64,000 bases of DNA from Cyrtodaria siliqua (GCA_037043455.1 JAWPHD010008279.1:1-64000); one strand, 5' to 3'; positions 12,770 through 24,883 are shown, numbered from the stretch's first letter. Notes: generated by a model not told the origin, from the sequence alone. Translations and numbers: made by a program.

Positions 12770-13700
12770 TATTATTTTTTTTATCTGACATGGATATTTA
12801 TGTACCGGTATTTTATAACATGATACAAACACATTCTCACAACTTACACTGTAGGTACATCTCTCAGCACCAAACGAAGAAAATATACAGCTTTATCGTG
12901 TTTCTATCAAGTTCAGTTTGTTGTTTGAACGTAATGTTGCCTTAAAATAACTTAATCGTTGTTTTGGATGTTTTTCAACATTGAAAATCGTTTAAAATGA
13001 CGTTCTAACGGTTGAAGGATGTCACGTCAGAGGTTTATATAGCTTTTTTAAAAACTAATTAGCCAATCAGCATTGAGTATTTTCATAAACCATGTTAATA
13101 TGTTTTTCAAGATTGCCCTCTGTCCCATACTTGACATACTATAATTTGTTGCACCATAACTATTGCAGACATCCAATAATTATTATATATGCAATCACAC
13201 ACAACATACATCGGTGTAATTATAGCGCACAAACAGTCAAGTGAAAATTTTACAATAGCTGTAACACAGTATATGACAAACCAGTGAAATAATGGATGAT
13301 GTGACAAGAATAAACCTTAAGTTATCAAACCCTCAAATTTTCAAACCCTCAAATTTTCACTCCTGAAATTATAAAGTTTGCTCGCTTCTCAATGAAAAAA
13401 AATCTGTTATTCATTCCAAAACAACAATTATCCTCTATATATTTTCACTGCAACTAAAATATAATCAAAGACGGTATTTAGTTTATAATGAAAAAAGATC
13501 TGTTTGTATCAACTACCAAAATGATTTTTGTCTCGAAATATTATGACTTGTGTTAAACACTCGAGAAAATATGTTTACTCACTTGTCGATGAAATATTCA
13601 ATCAAATATTCACTCAAAACACAATTTAAAAAATAAAATCTTCAAAAAATCTTCAAAAAAAGAGTAGATATATGCATACTGTCAACACACGTGTATTCCC
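12770..13700. other. No recognisable feature
   Basis: AT-rich spacer downstream of the TSPO 3' end; no supported feature. Confidence 0.3.
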
Positions 13701-13764
13701 GAAATGAGTATTAAGTTATACATTTATTAAACACATTTGAATATGGAACATTTACACTACTCTA

Positions 13765-14070
13765 AACCAGCAAGTCAATATATTATTGTTTACAAGAGAA
13801 TAGTTATTGTGAGAGAGATTGGTTTTCAAAATAAATGTTAAATAAATGTATAATTTTAAACATTTTCATACATGCATTACTGTTTGTACCTGTAAAGTTA
13901 ACTAAAGGAGTAATGTTTACCGGCACGTCAATATTTTATTTTGAACAAGGGAATACTTATTATAGTTATTGTGAAGAGAGATTTTTTTAAAATAAAAATG
14001 TAAATTAAATGTACAACTTTAAACATTTTCACATGACTTGTGTTACTTTTTGTACCTGTACAGCAGTACT
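13765..14070. repeat. Tandem duplication in the TSPO 3' region
   Basis: Two diverged copies, offset about 153-163 bp: GTCAATAT...TTATTGTGA(GA)GAGAGAT...TTTAAACATTTTCA...TTTGTACCTGTA. They lie just downstream of the TSPO stop on the minus strand and would be in its 3' UTR if the proposed polyadenylation signal is wrong or alternative. Confidence 0.65.
13935..13940 (-). promoter_or_regulatory. Candidate AATAAA polyadenylation signal for TSPO
   Basis: The plus strand reads TTTATT, that is AATAAA on the minus strand, about 193 bases past the TSPO stop codon. It is the first exact hexamer found downstream of the stop. The site is inferred from the hexamer alone. Confidence 0.4.
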
Positions 14071-14132
14071 ATTCACTTAACAATTGCCTAAATTTTATCT
14101 AATATTTGTTATATCTAAATGTTCTGCGTGAG

Positions 14133-14303
14133 TTAATCTTTCCGGTCTTTGTTTAGTCGCCACGTGCTGAACGTGAGGTAACTAGCAAAGCTCACCCAGG
14201 CCAGATAGGGCAGCAGCATGTACGATGCCGTAGGGTTAACCTTGTGGAAGGTCACAATCGTTGCCACAACCGCACCCCATAATGCACCAATCTCGATAGT
14301 TGC
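14133..14303 (-). CDS. TSPO: TSPO coding exon 3 (C-terminal)
   Basis: 56 codons plus stop, residues 113-168, following a TTTTTTCAG acceptor. It holds helix 4, helix 5 and the LPYLAW motif, ending in a charged RLNKDRKD tail. It begins at [10 protein letters not shown], aligning with the start of helix 4. Confidence 0.95.
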   Translation of the reverse strand, partial: ATIEIGALWGAVVATIVTFHKVNPTASYMLLPYLAWVSFASYLTFSTWRLNKDRKD

Positions 14304-17300
14304 CTGAAAAAATAACAGTAAAGTGCAGCCGTTTTCAAAGATGACATGCTCAAAGAATACAGTAAACTTCACATTTTTACCATAAAAATAAAGTGTGTTG
14401 ATATTTTATTATTGTTTTCTTTACTGTCATTTTCAAATGAATCCTGGGATATGTGTACCAACTCAAAAAAAAAGGGTATTTGTATTAATTGGATACTCTT
14501 ATATTATGTATTTAACAGGCGCATATGGAATATTTTATAAGCACATACATTCTCTCTGCTATGACTAAGTAGTGAATTTCTGCATTTAAGTGAACAAACA
14601 AGAGGCTCAAGAGGGCCTGTGGGTGCTTTGAGCTCTTCTATCGTGATTTCATCAAATTTCCTTCAGTACTTTCAAGGTTATTGTGGAGGCATGATTTTGA
14701 CTCCTTTGACCTCCACATGTGACCTTGAACTTTGTGGTACTGACCCAATTCTTATATGTGACACACTTTCTTGTCATGCTGAAATTTCTGTTTAGTTTTA
14801 TCAAAAACCCTTCACTAGTAGTAGTTAGTTTAGGAGTTATGACCGAGTCCCACATTTTTTACCAATATGACCTTTGACCTCCGAGTATGACTTCGACCTT
14901 TGAGGTACAGACCTGATTCGTATGTGTGAAAAACCGGTTCATCATGCTGAAAATGTCTGTATAATTTTATCAAAATCCCTTCATTATTCGAGGAGTAATT
15001 TTCGAACAAAGTTGAAAACAACTTTTAATGAACATTATTTTATAAAGAGTGTTTAAAAGTACAGGAAAAACAAACTGCAAAACTTAAAGGTAAATGGTAA
15101 ATGACAATATGCAACAATATTTCTTCAGTTTTTAGTTCTACTGGTCAAAAGCCGGCTAATGCCATAGCTAAACTATTAGTCCTATAGGGAGAGAGGGTTT
15201 TGAAATATTTTTTGCACCCCTGACAAGTGTAAGTTTCATTGAATTTGTTTAAGGAGATATGATGAAAAAAGAAATATTAAACAAGAAATCCGCTGATTCA
15301 CATGTCTCGCCTAACGGGGGCGGGATTTAAAAATAAAAAGGTCAATGATGCTTAAATGAAAGTTTGTAAACATTTTAGTAATTAAAAACAATGGAGTTTC
15401 AGTTTTCTGAGATGACATTTAAGTGCATTTGTTTAAAAACAAAATGCCATTCTATTTAAAACAAGAGGCCCAACAGGACCTGTGGACGCTCTACTGGCTA
15501 AAACAGCTCTTTTATCAAGGGTTGTCGACATAAAATTCCCATCAGTACTTCTTTTAAAACATTGCAAAAACAACAGGGATAGGATGGCCTTAGATCGCTC
15601 ACCTGGTAATCATGGGCAATAAGTCTGCTGTGCCTAGTCTGGCATGGGTATTTTTTAATTTGTCCCACTTTCTTCTATGAATGAAATTTCATAACAAGAG
15701 GTCAATGACCTTGAAGCTCTACTGATTGATTTTGATTTCAGGAAGTAGTGACTACAAACTAGATTTTTGAAAATCTATTTTTAGCCGTGGCGGCCATCTT
15801 GAATTTCCGGCCGACCTGAAATTTTGCTAGGATCAATTAGACATCAAGAGCAACATTTCTGTGAAGTTTCATGAAAATCCGTCAAGTACTTTCAGAGGAG
15901 TAGTCGCTACAAGTTTTCATTATATAACTCTATGTAAACAAAGATGGCCACTGGCAGCCATGTTTAACGTCGAATCAAAATAATGTTCAACTCGGATAAC
16001 CATCATGTCATGCTGATCATTTTAGAAAAAGTCCAATATCAAAATCTCTTAAAGTTTTCAAGAAGTCGTCGCTACAATCTTATTATTTTTAAATCTATTT
16101 TTAGCCGTGGCGGCCATCTTGATTTTCCGGCCGACCTGAAATTTTGCTAGGATCAATAAGACATCAAGAGCAACATTCCTGTGAAGTTTTATGAAAATCC
16201 GTAAAGTAGTTTCAGAGGAGTAGTCGCTACAAGTTTTCATTATATAACTCTATGTAAACAAAGATGGCCACTGGCAGCCATGTTTAACGTCGAATCAAAA
16301 CGATTTTCGACAAGGACCAACATCATGTCATGCTGATCATTTTAGAAAAAGTCCTATGTCAATATCACTTATAGTTTTCAAGAAGTAGTCGCTACAAACT
16401 TGTATTTTGAAAATCTATTTTTAGCCATGGCGGCCATCTTGAATTTCCGGCCGACCTGAAATTTTGCTAGGATCAATAAGACATCAAGAGCAACATTTCT
16501 GTGAAGTTTCATGAAAATCCGTCAAGTAGTTTCAGAGGAGTAGTCGCTACAAGTTTTCATTATATAACTCTATGTAAACAAAGATGGCCACTGGCAGCCA
16601 TGTTTAATGTCGAATCAAAATAATGTTCGACTCGGATAACCATCATGTCATGCTGATCATTTTAGAAAAAGTCCCATATCAATATCACTTATAGTTTTCA
16701 AGAAGTAGTCGCTACAAACTTATTTTTTAAAAATCTATTTTTAACTGTGGCAGCCATCTTGAATTTCTGGCCGATCTGAAATTTTGCTAGGATCAATTAG
16801 ACATTAAGAGCAACATTCCTGTAAAGTTTCATGAAAATCCGCCAAGTAGTTTCAGAGGAGTAGTCGCTACAAGTTTTTACTATATAACTCTATGTAAACA
16901 AAGATGGCCACTGGCAGCCACGTTTAACGTCGAATCAAAACGATTTTTGATAAGGACCAACATCATGTCATGCTGATCATTTTAGAAAAAGTCCCATATC
17001 AATATCACTTATAGTTTTCAAGAAGTAGTCGCTACAAACTTCTATTAAGAAAATTTATTTTTAGCCGTGGCGGCCATCTTGAATTTCCGGCCGACCTGAA
17101 ATTTTGCTAGGATCATTTAGACATCAAGAGCAACATTCCTGTGAAGATTCATGAAAATCTGTCAAGTAGTTTCAGAGGAGTAGTCGCTACAAGTTTTCAT
17201 TATATAACTCTATGTAAACAAAGATGGCCACTGGCAGCCATGTTTAATGTCGAATCAAAATAATGTTCGACTCGGATAACCATCATGTCATGCTGATCAT

Positions 17301-20300
17301 TTTAGAAAAAGTCCCATATCAATATCACTTATAGTTTTCAAGGAGTAGTCGCTACAAACTTATTTTTTAAAAATCTATTTTTAACTGTGGCAGCCATCTT
17401 GAATTTCTGGCCGATCTGAAATTTTGCTAGGATCAATTAGACATTAAGAGCAACATTCCTGTAAAGTTTCATGAAAATCCGCCAAGTAGTTTCAGAGGAG
17501 TAGTCGCTACAAGTTTTTACTATATAACTCTATGTAAACAAAGATGGCCGCTGGCAGCCACGTTTAACGTCGAATCAAAACGATTTTTGATAAGGACCAA
17601 CATCATGTCATGCTGATCATTTGAGAAAAAGTCCCATATCAATATCACTTATAGTTTTCAAGAAGTAGTCGCTACAAACTTCTATTTAGAAAATTTATTT
17701 TTAGCCGTGGCGGCCATCTTGAATTTCCGGCCGACCTGAAATTTTGCTAGGATCATTTAGACATCAAGAGCAACATTCCTGTGAAGATTCATGAAAATCT
17801 ATCAAGTAGTTTCAGAGGAGTAGTCACTACAAGTTTTCATTATATAACTCTATGTAAACAAAGATGGCCGCTGGCAGCCATGTTTAACGTCAAATCAAAA
17901 CGATTTTCGACAAGGACCAACATCAAGTCATGCTGATCATTTTAGAAAACGTCCCATATCAATATCACTTATAGTTTTCAAGAAGTAGTCGCTACAAACT
18001 TGAATTTTAAAAATCTATTTTTAGCTTTGGCGGCCATCTTGGATTTCACATCAACATGAATTTTTGCTAGGATCAACTAGACTTCATGGGCAACATTTCT
18101 GTAAAGTTTAATGAATATCCATCCAGTAGTTTCAGAGGAGTAGTCGCTACAAATAAAAGTTAACGGACGGACAGACGGACGGACGACGGACGCCGCACCA
18201 CGGCATAAGCTCTGCTGATCTCTGATCAGTAGAGCTAAAAATGGGTGTGGGGGGGGGGGTTTATATTAACATTCTAAACAAATATGGTAAAACTCAGATA
18301 AACAAGAGGCCCTATGAACGCTCTACTGGCTTAAACGGAGGCCCAAGAGGGCCTGTGAACACTACTGGCTTAAACGGCTCTTATATCAAGGGTTGTCATC
18401 ACAAAATTCCCATCAGTACTACTTTTAAAACATTGCAAAAACAAGAGAGCCCGAGTATGGCCCTAAGGGGTAAAAACTGTCAAGGGGCCGTAACTCCATC
18501 AAAAGTCAACGAGCCGGAAAAAAACCCACAATAGGCACAACTAGAAAATGCTTCCTGCTAAGTTTCGTCAAATTCAACAAGGCGTAAAAAAATAAAAGGA
18601 ATTAAACCAATTTAAACAAATGAAACAATGAAATGAAAAACTTAAAAATCAAATGATTCATCAAAATTTACTTAAAATAATAATAAAAAATTAAAATAAA
18701 TAAAAACTAAGGCTTAACAAGGCAAAACACAGCATTTTTAACTAAATCAAGGGCCATAACTCTGCTGTTACCAGTCCGATCTGGCTGGTTTTCGAACTTG
18801 TCCGAGCTTTCATTGATATTAACAATCTGGCAAAGTTTGGTAAAGATCGGATGAAACATGAAGGCCCTATCGACTTAATGAGGCAAAATATAGCATTTTT
18901 AACTAATTCAAGGGCCATAACTCCGCTGCTACTGGTCCGATCTGGCTGGTTTTCGAACTTGTCCGAGCTTTCATTGACATTAACAATCTGCTAAAGTTTG
19001 GTAAAGATTGGATGAAAAATGAAGGCCCTATCATCTTAGCGAGGCAAAATATAGCTTATTTAACTAAATAAAGGGCCGTAACTCCGCTTTTACAGGTTCG
19101 ATATGGCTGGTTTTCAAACTTGTCCGAGCTTCCATTGACATTAACAACCTGGTAAAGTTTGGTAAAGATCAGATGAAAAATGAAAGCCCCTATCATATTA
19201 ACGAGGCAAAATATAGCATTTCCAACGAAATCAAGGGCCATAACTCTGCTGTTACTGGTCCAATCTGGCTGGTTTTCGAACTTGTCCGACCTTTCATTGA
19301 TATTAACAATCTGATAAAGTTTGGTAAAGATCGGATTAAAAATGAAGGCTCTATTGTCCTAATGAGGCAAAATATAGCATTTTCAACTAAATCAAGGGCC
19401 ATAACTCTTGTTGTTAATGGTCCAATCTGGCTGTCCGAGCTTTCATTGATATTAACAATCTGATAAAGTTTGGTAAAGATCGAATGAGAAATAAAGGCCC
19501 TATCAGACGATGGACAACGCGCCATCCCATAAGCTCTGCTGGCCCTTGTACAGTAGAGCTAAAGATCATCAGCTCCAAAAAGTAGGTCAAGGTCATAGAT
19601 GAAATCCATGGTCCAAAAAGCTGCAATACCCAAGCCACAACTATGTCAAAATAGAATATTTTGTCTTCCAAAGATTAAGCTATAAATTAGGTTTAAAACA
19701 TTTAGTGCATAATTATAGTTCATGAGAAAGTGATGTAAATGTAACAATTAAAGTTATCTGCCCTTTGCTTGGATGGTGAAAGACACATCCACAAATGCTT
19801 TGTCATGTTGCAATGTACCACTCAAGATACAACTATAAGCAAAGTTTGAAAGATCTTGGTGCATACAGTTTGTAAAAATGTGAAGGTAAAAATTATAAGG
19901 TTATCTGCCCTTTGCTTGGAAAGTCAAGGTCACTGACATCCACATCTGCTTTGTCACGTTGCGATGTACCACCTTGATGCAACTATAAACAAAGTTTGAA
20001 AGGTGTAGTGCATACAGTTTGCGCGAAATTGACCTCAACGCAAAAGTTCAAGGTAAGATTATTAAGGTCAAGGTCACTTCTACATTTGCTTTGTCATGTT
20101 GCGATATACCACTCAAGATACAACTATAAGCAAAGTTTTAAAGGTCTAGTGCATACAGTTTGTGAAAAAGTCACCTAAACGCAAAAGTTGAACCTAAAAA
20201 TTATTAAGTTATCTGCCCTTTGTTTGGAGGGTCAAGGTCACTTGCAAATTTGCTTTGTAACATTGCGATGTACCACCCAAGATACAACTATAAGCAAAGT

Positions 20301-22149
20301 TTGAAAGGTTAGTGTATACAGTTTGTGAGAAAATGACCTAAACGCAAAACTTGAATGTTGCCGCCGCCGGAAAAGCAACACCTGTCTCTTTTTCCTTCGA
20401 AAAGGAGAGACAAAAAATTATAATGTGTCCATGGGACACGGATGCCCCACTAAAACAACGGATGCCCCCACTAAAACAATCAGTGAAAAACTTAAAATTT
20501 AACGAAAAAAGGGCAGTAACTCCGGTAATACAAAGTGAATTGCTATGCACATCTCGACATCATGGTAAGTATCCTGTAAAGGTTCGAAACAATCGGTTGA
20601 AAACTGTGGTAAGAGATAAACACACACACACATTTTGAGACAGAAGGATGGACTGACGAGATGAACGAGATGGACATGGTCAACGCTATATATGCCCCCT
20701 CACCATTCGGTGTGTGTGTGTGTTGTGGGGGGTGGGGTGGGTGGGGGTGCATAATTTTGTTAAAATCCAAAGTTATGGCACGTCTGTAAGAGTTCCCCTA
20801 TGAAAATGAATACATGTGTTTCATTGAATTCCTTAAAGTGATTTCTGAGATGTGAGCCTAACGTAAAAGGCTGACCGACGCCAGGGCTAGTACAAACTTT
20901 TCTTGCCTTTTTTTTCAACTACGTACCAATCCAAGCTTGTGGGCCTTGAAGTAGATGGGTGTATAAGCCCAATTCAAAGCCAGTTGTGTGCCGTAACAGG
21001 CAAGAGGAAGTGCCGCCTTCCCGTCAAAGCCATCACCATCTCGCCACACCATATATGACGCGTAACCCATCGAGCAGTACAGGCCTGTCCATACTGGCCC
21101 AAATATGTAGTTTGGAGGAGTCAACTTCGGTTTCTTCAGCGCCTGTGAACATGGAAGACACAGCAGGTTCATGTTTAAAGGGACATAACTCTTGTGAGGC
21201 AAAATACAGCATTTTTAGCTAAATCAAGGGCCACAACTCCATTGTTACTGGTCTGATCTGGCTGGTTTTTGATCTTGTCCGAGCTTTTATTGACGTTAAC
21301 AATCTGTTAAATTTGGTAACGATCGGATAAAAAATGAAGGCCTTATCGTCTTAACGAGGCAAAATATAGCATTTTTAAATAAATCAAGGGCCATAACTCC
21401 GCTGTTAGTGGTCCGAACTGGCTGTTTTTTTGACTTGTCCGAGCTTTCATTGATATTTACAATCTGGTAAAAGTTTGGTAAAGATTGGATAAAAAATGAA
21501 CGCCCTATCGTCTTAACGAGGCAAAATAAAGCATTGTTAACTAAATCAAGGGCCATAACACCAGTTACTGGTCCGATTTGGCTGGTTTTCAAACTTGTCC
21601 GAGCTTTCATCGACCTTAGCAATCTGGTAAAGATCGGATGAAAAGGAAGGCCCTATCGTCTTAACAAGGCAAAATATACCATTTTTAAATAAATCAAGGG
21701 TCAGATCTGGCTGGCTTTCGCACTTGTCTGAGCATTCATTGATACTAACAATCTGGTAAAGTTTGGTAAAGATCAGATGAAAAATGTAGGCCCTATCGAC
21801 GGACGACGGACAACTCGCCATCCCATAAGCTCTGCTGGCCCTTGTACACTCGATCATGTAAAATATGGGTCTTACCTGAACAATTACTTGTGAAGTAAGG
21901 GTCTTTAAACTTACTCCGCCACTAGAACAGGCTGCTCTACACCACAGGCCCCCTACCCCTACTCCCATATCCTTCCATCAATATAACTGGATGCCTCAGG
22001 CCCCAATCCTCCACTGTTTAATCACCTACCTGATTCCATGTGACCTGACCCGGTGATGACCTTGTCTCATTCTTTATTAAGAAACCACCTAAAATTCCTC
22101 CAACATTCGGCAGTATAGCAGCTGCCAATGGTTTCAAGTACTCGGACAT
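14133..22149 (-). CDS. TSPO: Translocator protein TSPO (peripheral benzodiazepine receptor), three coding exons
   Basis: Joined exons 22149-22030, 21142-20927 and 14303-14133 encode 168 aa, close to the usual 169 of vertebrate TSPO. All three junctions are phase 0 with CAG acceptors and GTAGGT/GTACGT donors. Family landmarks: [15 protein letters not shown] (residues 44-58), MGYASYMVW (65-73), [13 protein letters not shown] (93-105) and PYLAWVSF (144-151). Five hydrophobic segments fit the TspO/MBR five-helix fold. Known role: outer mitochondrial membrane protein binding cholesterol and porphyrins. The start ATG sits directly after an acceptor AG, so a non-coding 5' exon upstream of 22150 is expected but not identified. 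In the cholesterol-recognition region the Tyr of vertebrates aligns with Phe157 (Tyr154 lies three residues before); Arg161 is kept. Intron 1 is 887 bp, intron 2 is 6623 bp and full of repeats. No stop or frameshift is seen. Confidence 0.95.
14598..15020. repeat. Tandem-core repeat fragment, two units of about 175 bp
   Basis: Opens with ACAAGAGGCTCAAGAGGGCC, then two copies of a unit containing GACCTCC(A/G)(C/A)(A/G)TGTGAC or GTATGAC, CTTGAACTTTG/TTCGACCTTTG, and TTATCAAAA(A/T)CCCTTCA. It sits in TSPO intron 2. The 5' hairpin block matches the starts at 15461 and 18301. 15021-15460 contains only a short related fragment at 15280. Confidence 0.6.
15461..15620 (+). repeat. 5' fragment of a tandem-core element
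   Basis: ACAAGAGGCCCAACAGGACC, then ACGCTCTACTGGCTAAAACA and a TCAAGGGTTGTC block. Nearly the same head opens the element at 18301. No core array follows, so this copy is truncated. Confidence 0.6.
15693..18238 (+). mobile_element. Tandem-core element A1, eight cores of about 320 bp
   Basis: The head AACAAGAGGTCAATGACCTT is followed by AGCTCTACTGAT. Then come eight cores containing CGGCCATCTTGAATTTCC or close variants at about 15790, 16111, 16432, 16751, 17071, 17391, 17711 and 18032. A (GGAC)n-type microsatellite follows. It ends in a hairpin, AGCTCTGCTGAT / ATCAGTAGAGCT, then CTAA. The same head and tail bound the copy at 28057-29651. No coding capacity. The layout resembles non-autonomous bivalve elements with tandem cores (pearl-type or Helitron-related); that link is inference. 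Confidence 0.85.
18301..19562 (+). mobile_element. Tandem-core element B1, five cores of about 160 bp
   Basis: The head AACAAGAGGCCCTATGAACG is followed by GCTCTACTGGC. The core (GGGCCATAACTC...CTGGCTGGTTTTCGAACTTG...GTAAAGATCGGATGA) repeats about five times between 18760 and 19500. The tail is the hairpin AGCTCTGCTG...CAGTAGAGCT then AA. It begins only 62 bp after element A1 ends. A truncated relative is at 21178-21845. Confidence 0.8.
19740..20350. repeat. Tandem array, four units of about 150 bp
   Basis: Repeated landmarks are TTATCTGCCCTTTG(C/T)TTGGA, GCTTTGTCATGTTGCGATGT, CAACTATAAGCAAAGTTTGA and GCATACAGTTTGTGA. Lies in TSPO intron 2. 20350-20900 has no supported feature apart from a short (CA)n/(GT)n stretch near 20615 and 20710. 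Confidence 0.8.
20927..21142 (-). CDS. TSPO: TSPO coding exon 2 (central)
   Basis: 72 codons, residues 41-112, with TTCACAG acceptor and TTG|GTACGT donor. It contains the FGPVWT, MGYASY and LALNWA signatures. Reading on through the donor gives three codons and a stop, as expected for intron sequence. Confidence 0.95.
21178..21845 (+). repeat. Truncated tandem-core element B2 in TSPO intron 1
   Basis: Four cores of the B family (GGCCATAACTCC, CTGGCTGGTTTT, CTTGTCCGAGCTTTCATTGA) followed by ACGGACGACGGACAAC and CATAAGCTCTGCTGGCCCTT. The final CAGTAGAGCT arm is degraded to CACTCGATC. The head is missing and replaced by TTAAAGGGACATAACTC. Confidence 0.75.
22030..22149 (-). CDS. TSPO: TSPO coding exon 1 (N-terminal)
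   Basis: 40 codons from ATG to CAG|GTAGGT. The product starts [10 protein letters not shown] and has a glycine-rich first helix ([10 protein letters not shown]). This exon is too short to be a long open frame and was found by joining to exon 2. It is placed by phase and by the TSPO N-terminal pattern, whose last residues (VTWNQ) lead into ALKKP like the vertebrate WY-x-x-L-x-KP. Confidence 0.85.
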
Positions 22150-22354
22150 CTGAAAAGAATTAAATGAATATCGTTAAACGTCTCATCAATACATATGGAG
22201 CCGCCCCAAAGACAGGGGAAGGATAATAGGAATTCGGGAACCTGACCTACAGAGGCCTATGGTTCTTAAAATCTTTAACTAAATAGAGGAGGATTTTGAT
22301 TTACGTATACAGCCAATGGACGCAGCTAAGGGTCTCTTGCCTAAGAACACACAT

Positions 22355-22430
22355 ATGAAACGCAATAGCGCTGGTGAGGCTTGAACCGAGGTCCTCCGGT
22401 TTCTTTCTATCCACATGCATGCCCTGACAC
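22355..22430 (-). repeat. tRNA-like SINE fragment
   Basis: The minus strand reads GGACCTCGGTTCAAGCCTCA, with B-box-like GGTTCAAGCC, then CACCAGCGCTATTGCG. Only the head is preserved. The rest of 22150-23620, where the TSPO 5' exon and promoter would be expected, holds nothing I can identify. Confidence 0.45.
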
Positions 22431-23624
22431 CTGAAAAAACGTGGTCATTTAGTTCACGCGAGCAAAACAGAGTGAAAGGTTACCGTTGTTTAATACCGTT
22501 GTTTCCAGTTATTACAATTCATCAAACAATGGGAAGTGATTATCTTCTCTTTTTTGATAATTGATGAAGAATATCTGATTGGTATCTTAAAATCTGCTGT
22601 GATAAACTACAGCTTTTTCTTTCAATCTTCATGTGCTTACAGTGCTCACACTGGCTATTTTAAGTTAATAGCCACACATTTTTTAGTTAAGAAAATAATA
22701 GCCAACTTTAATGCGTAAGAAAATTTGGTCAGTCGTAAGAGCCAAATTTTCAAACTGGTTTTATTAGACTATTAGACTATATCCTCTGGCTATATTTTTC
22801 TTTTTGTCACCACTTTCTCCAGGTGAAAGAAGTAGGAGCCTAGACTAGAATTCATTTAAAAGTAGGATTCCAGGAACTCCTTCCTTACACACTGATAAAA
22901 GAAAGAATGATGGATTAAATAATGAATAGAAATCTACTTTATGTATCTGTATTTTTTCATCTATATATCGTTTTTCTTTCCACCAACATGTATTTGTAAA
23001 GGACAACTTTTTCTTTTTCGATTATGTAAAAAAAAATAATAAAAAAAGTCCGAAATTATGTACCATCCGAAGTACTATTACACCGCACTTTTACGGCCCG
23101 AAAATGTTAAACATTTTATCGAAATACCATTAATTACGAACTTTTTTCATGCATTAATGTGCTTTGAATGCCAAAAATGGTCCTTTTGTCCTTTTGATCA
23201 AAAGGGAAAGAAAACACAACCCTAATAGTAGGATAATGATTTTTTATGTCATTAATAGTCGATCTCAAAGTTGTGACAAACTGAAACTGCCGACACAAAG
23301 CCAGGCACAATATTCAAACTTCATATTGTTTCATGTTTTAATTACTTTATTGCAAGTGTTTTCACAGTTCACAATACACATGGGAGTTTGCTACCTATCA
23401 TGATCATGATGGGATAGCTATTAATGCAGGTGAAAGTAGCGCCCGTATTCATAATAGTGCGTACAATTGTCGGCTAACACAAATTAATTTCGTCTCTTCG
23501 TAGTTTGTGTACAGAAAAACAAACAGGAAACTGTACCTACTGTTGGATGCGTAACGGATTGTCTGATTGGTCAATCGCCCGAAAGATAACAAATAACGGC
23601 ATATCTGATTGGCTATTCTTCAGT

Positions 23625-23665
23625 CCATTAAATGAATGAATGAATGAATGGTGTTTTACGGCACG
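23625..23665 (-). repeat. SINE tail fragment
   Basis: (AATG)n repeats followed by GTGTTTTACGGCACGTCGAC, the reverse of a mollusc SINE tail of the kind at 4323-4349. Confidence 0.4.
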
Positions 23666-23775
23666 TCGACACATAAATAGGTCATATTGTGCGCAAAATT
23701 GATGAAAAATGAAGAAATGAAGTATTAATTAAAAGTTAATGTAAATATATAAAGATAAAACTATTAAAAAATAAG

Positions 23776-23841
23776 GGATGATATGGTTTCAGTCCATTAA
23801 TCACATGATGTTGTGATTAATGGACTGAAACCTTATCATCC
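23776..23841. repeat. 66-bp near-perfect palindrome with an extra half-copy
   Basis: GGATGATATGGTTTCAGTCC...ATTAATCAC pairs with GTGATTAAT...GGACTGAAACCTTATCATCC around an 8-base centre. A third copy of one arm (TTCAGTCCATTAATCACATG) follows at 23849-23872. Confidence 0.9.
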
Positions 23842-24219
23842 ATTATGTTCAGTCCATTAATCACATGATGTTTGCGTGTATCAACAATGCTGATTATCCG
23901 ACAACGAAGTGCCAATTAAGGAAATTAACAACTTTTACAAGCGATAATTGATAATCGCGTGGCGACATCACAGGGGGCATGAACGGATTATGTAATGTTT
24001 ATTGCAGTCATTTATTACTCGTGGTGTCAACAATTATACAAAAAATAAATCAAAAAAAAAATCAACATTTGTTGTCGACATTTCTTTAAAATAATCGACA
24101 GTATTATAAAATAATCGCAAAAGGCGACCATGGCGTATGGTAGCGCGAGCACTGTGCTTATGCTGCAGGGTTGCCAAAGGTATTGAACACAAAATCCTGA
24201 GATTTTTTTTTAAAATTAA

Positions 24220-24680
24220 AGGGGTTGTTGCAATATTCTGGTTTCATTTAAAAGGGATTTAAATACATTGGAAAAAGCTGAACCAATTATCAAAATATCA
24301 CAAAAAATACTGGAGATATCTTTCAAAAATTTGGATTGAGGCAGCCATCTTAGATTGATGACGCCATTGCGTCTTTTTACCATTTATTGCATATTGATAT
24401 ATATCATTTAAAACAAAGAATATCGCTGCAAATACATGTAAATCAAACGAAGAGCATATAGTCTGTCCAGTATAAATATTTTACTCTATTTTTATAAATA
24501 CACTATTTATTATCTGTTTTCCATATCTCGAAAAATGCGCGATGATATCATTCAAAGATGGCTGCCTCCAATGGTCTTTTTTTCACCTTTTCAAAAGGTC
24601 ATATCTGCTATATTTTTTAAAATATTTTGATAATTTGTTCAGCTTTTTCCACGGTTGTTCAAGCCCTTTTAAATGAAACT
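24220..24680. mobile_element. Foldback MITE, degraded right end
   Basis: TTAA at 24216-24219, then AGGGGTTGTTGCAATATTCT. The arms pair over GGAAAAAGCTGAACCAATTATCAAAATAT-type sequence at 24270 and its complement near 24625-24660, including GCAGCCATCTT / AAGATGGCTGC. The outermost right end is lost. Same family as 2747-3301 and 9565-9947. Confidence 0.7.
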
Positions 24681-24883
24681 AAGATTTAAAGCGAGTGAAG
24701 AACATTTTTAAATGGAAATATGAGCACGACTTCATTTTTGGACTTATTTTTAAGCTCAAATAAAAATCATTTATGCAATTAGTACTTATGCATTGTTCGA
24801 TCGTTATAGAAAACAACAGACTAGCATACTTCAACATCCACAAAAATAGTTTGTTTTAGGGAGGACCTTGCAATTAGATTATA

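Noticed and set aside
15693..18238. CRISPR-like or satellite array
   Set aside because: Units of about 320 bp without spacers, and bounded by the same head and hairpin tail as another copy, so a mobile element with tandem cores.
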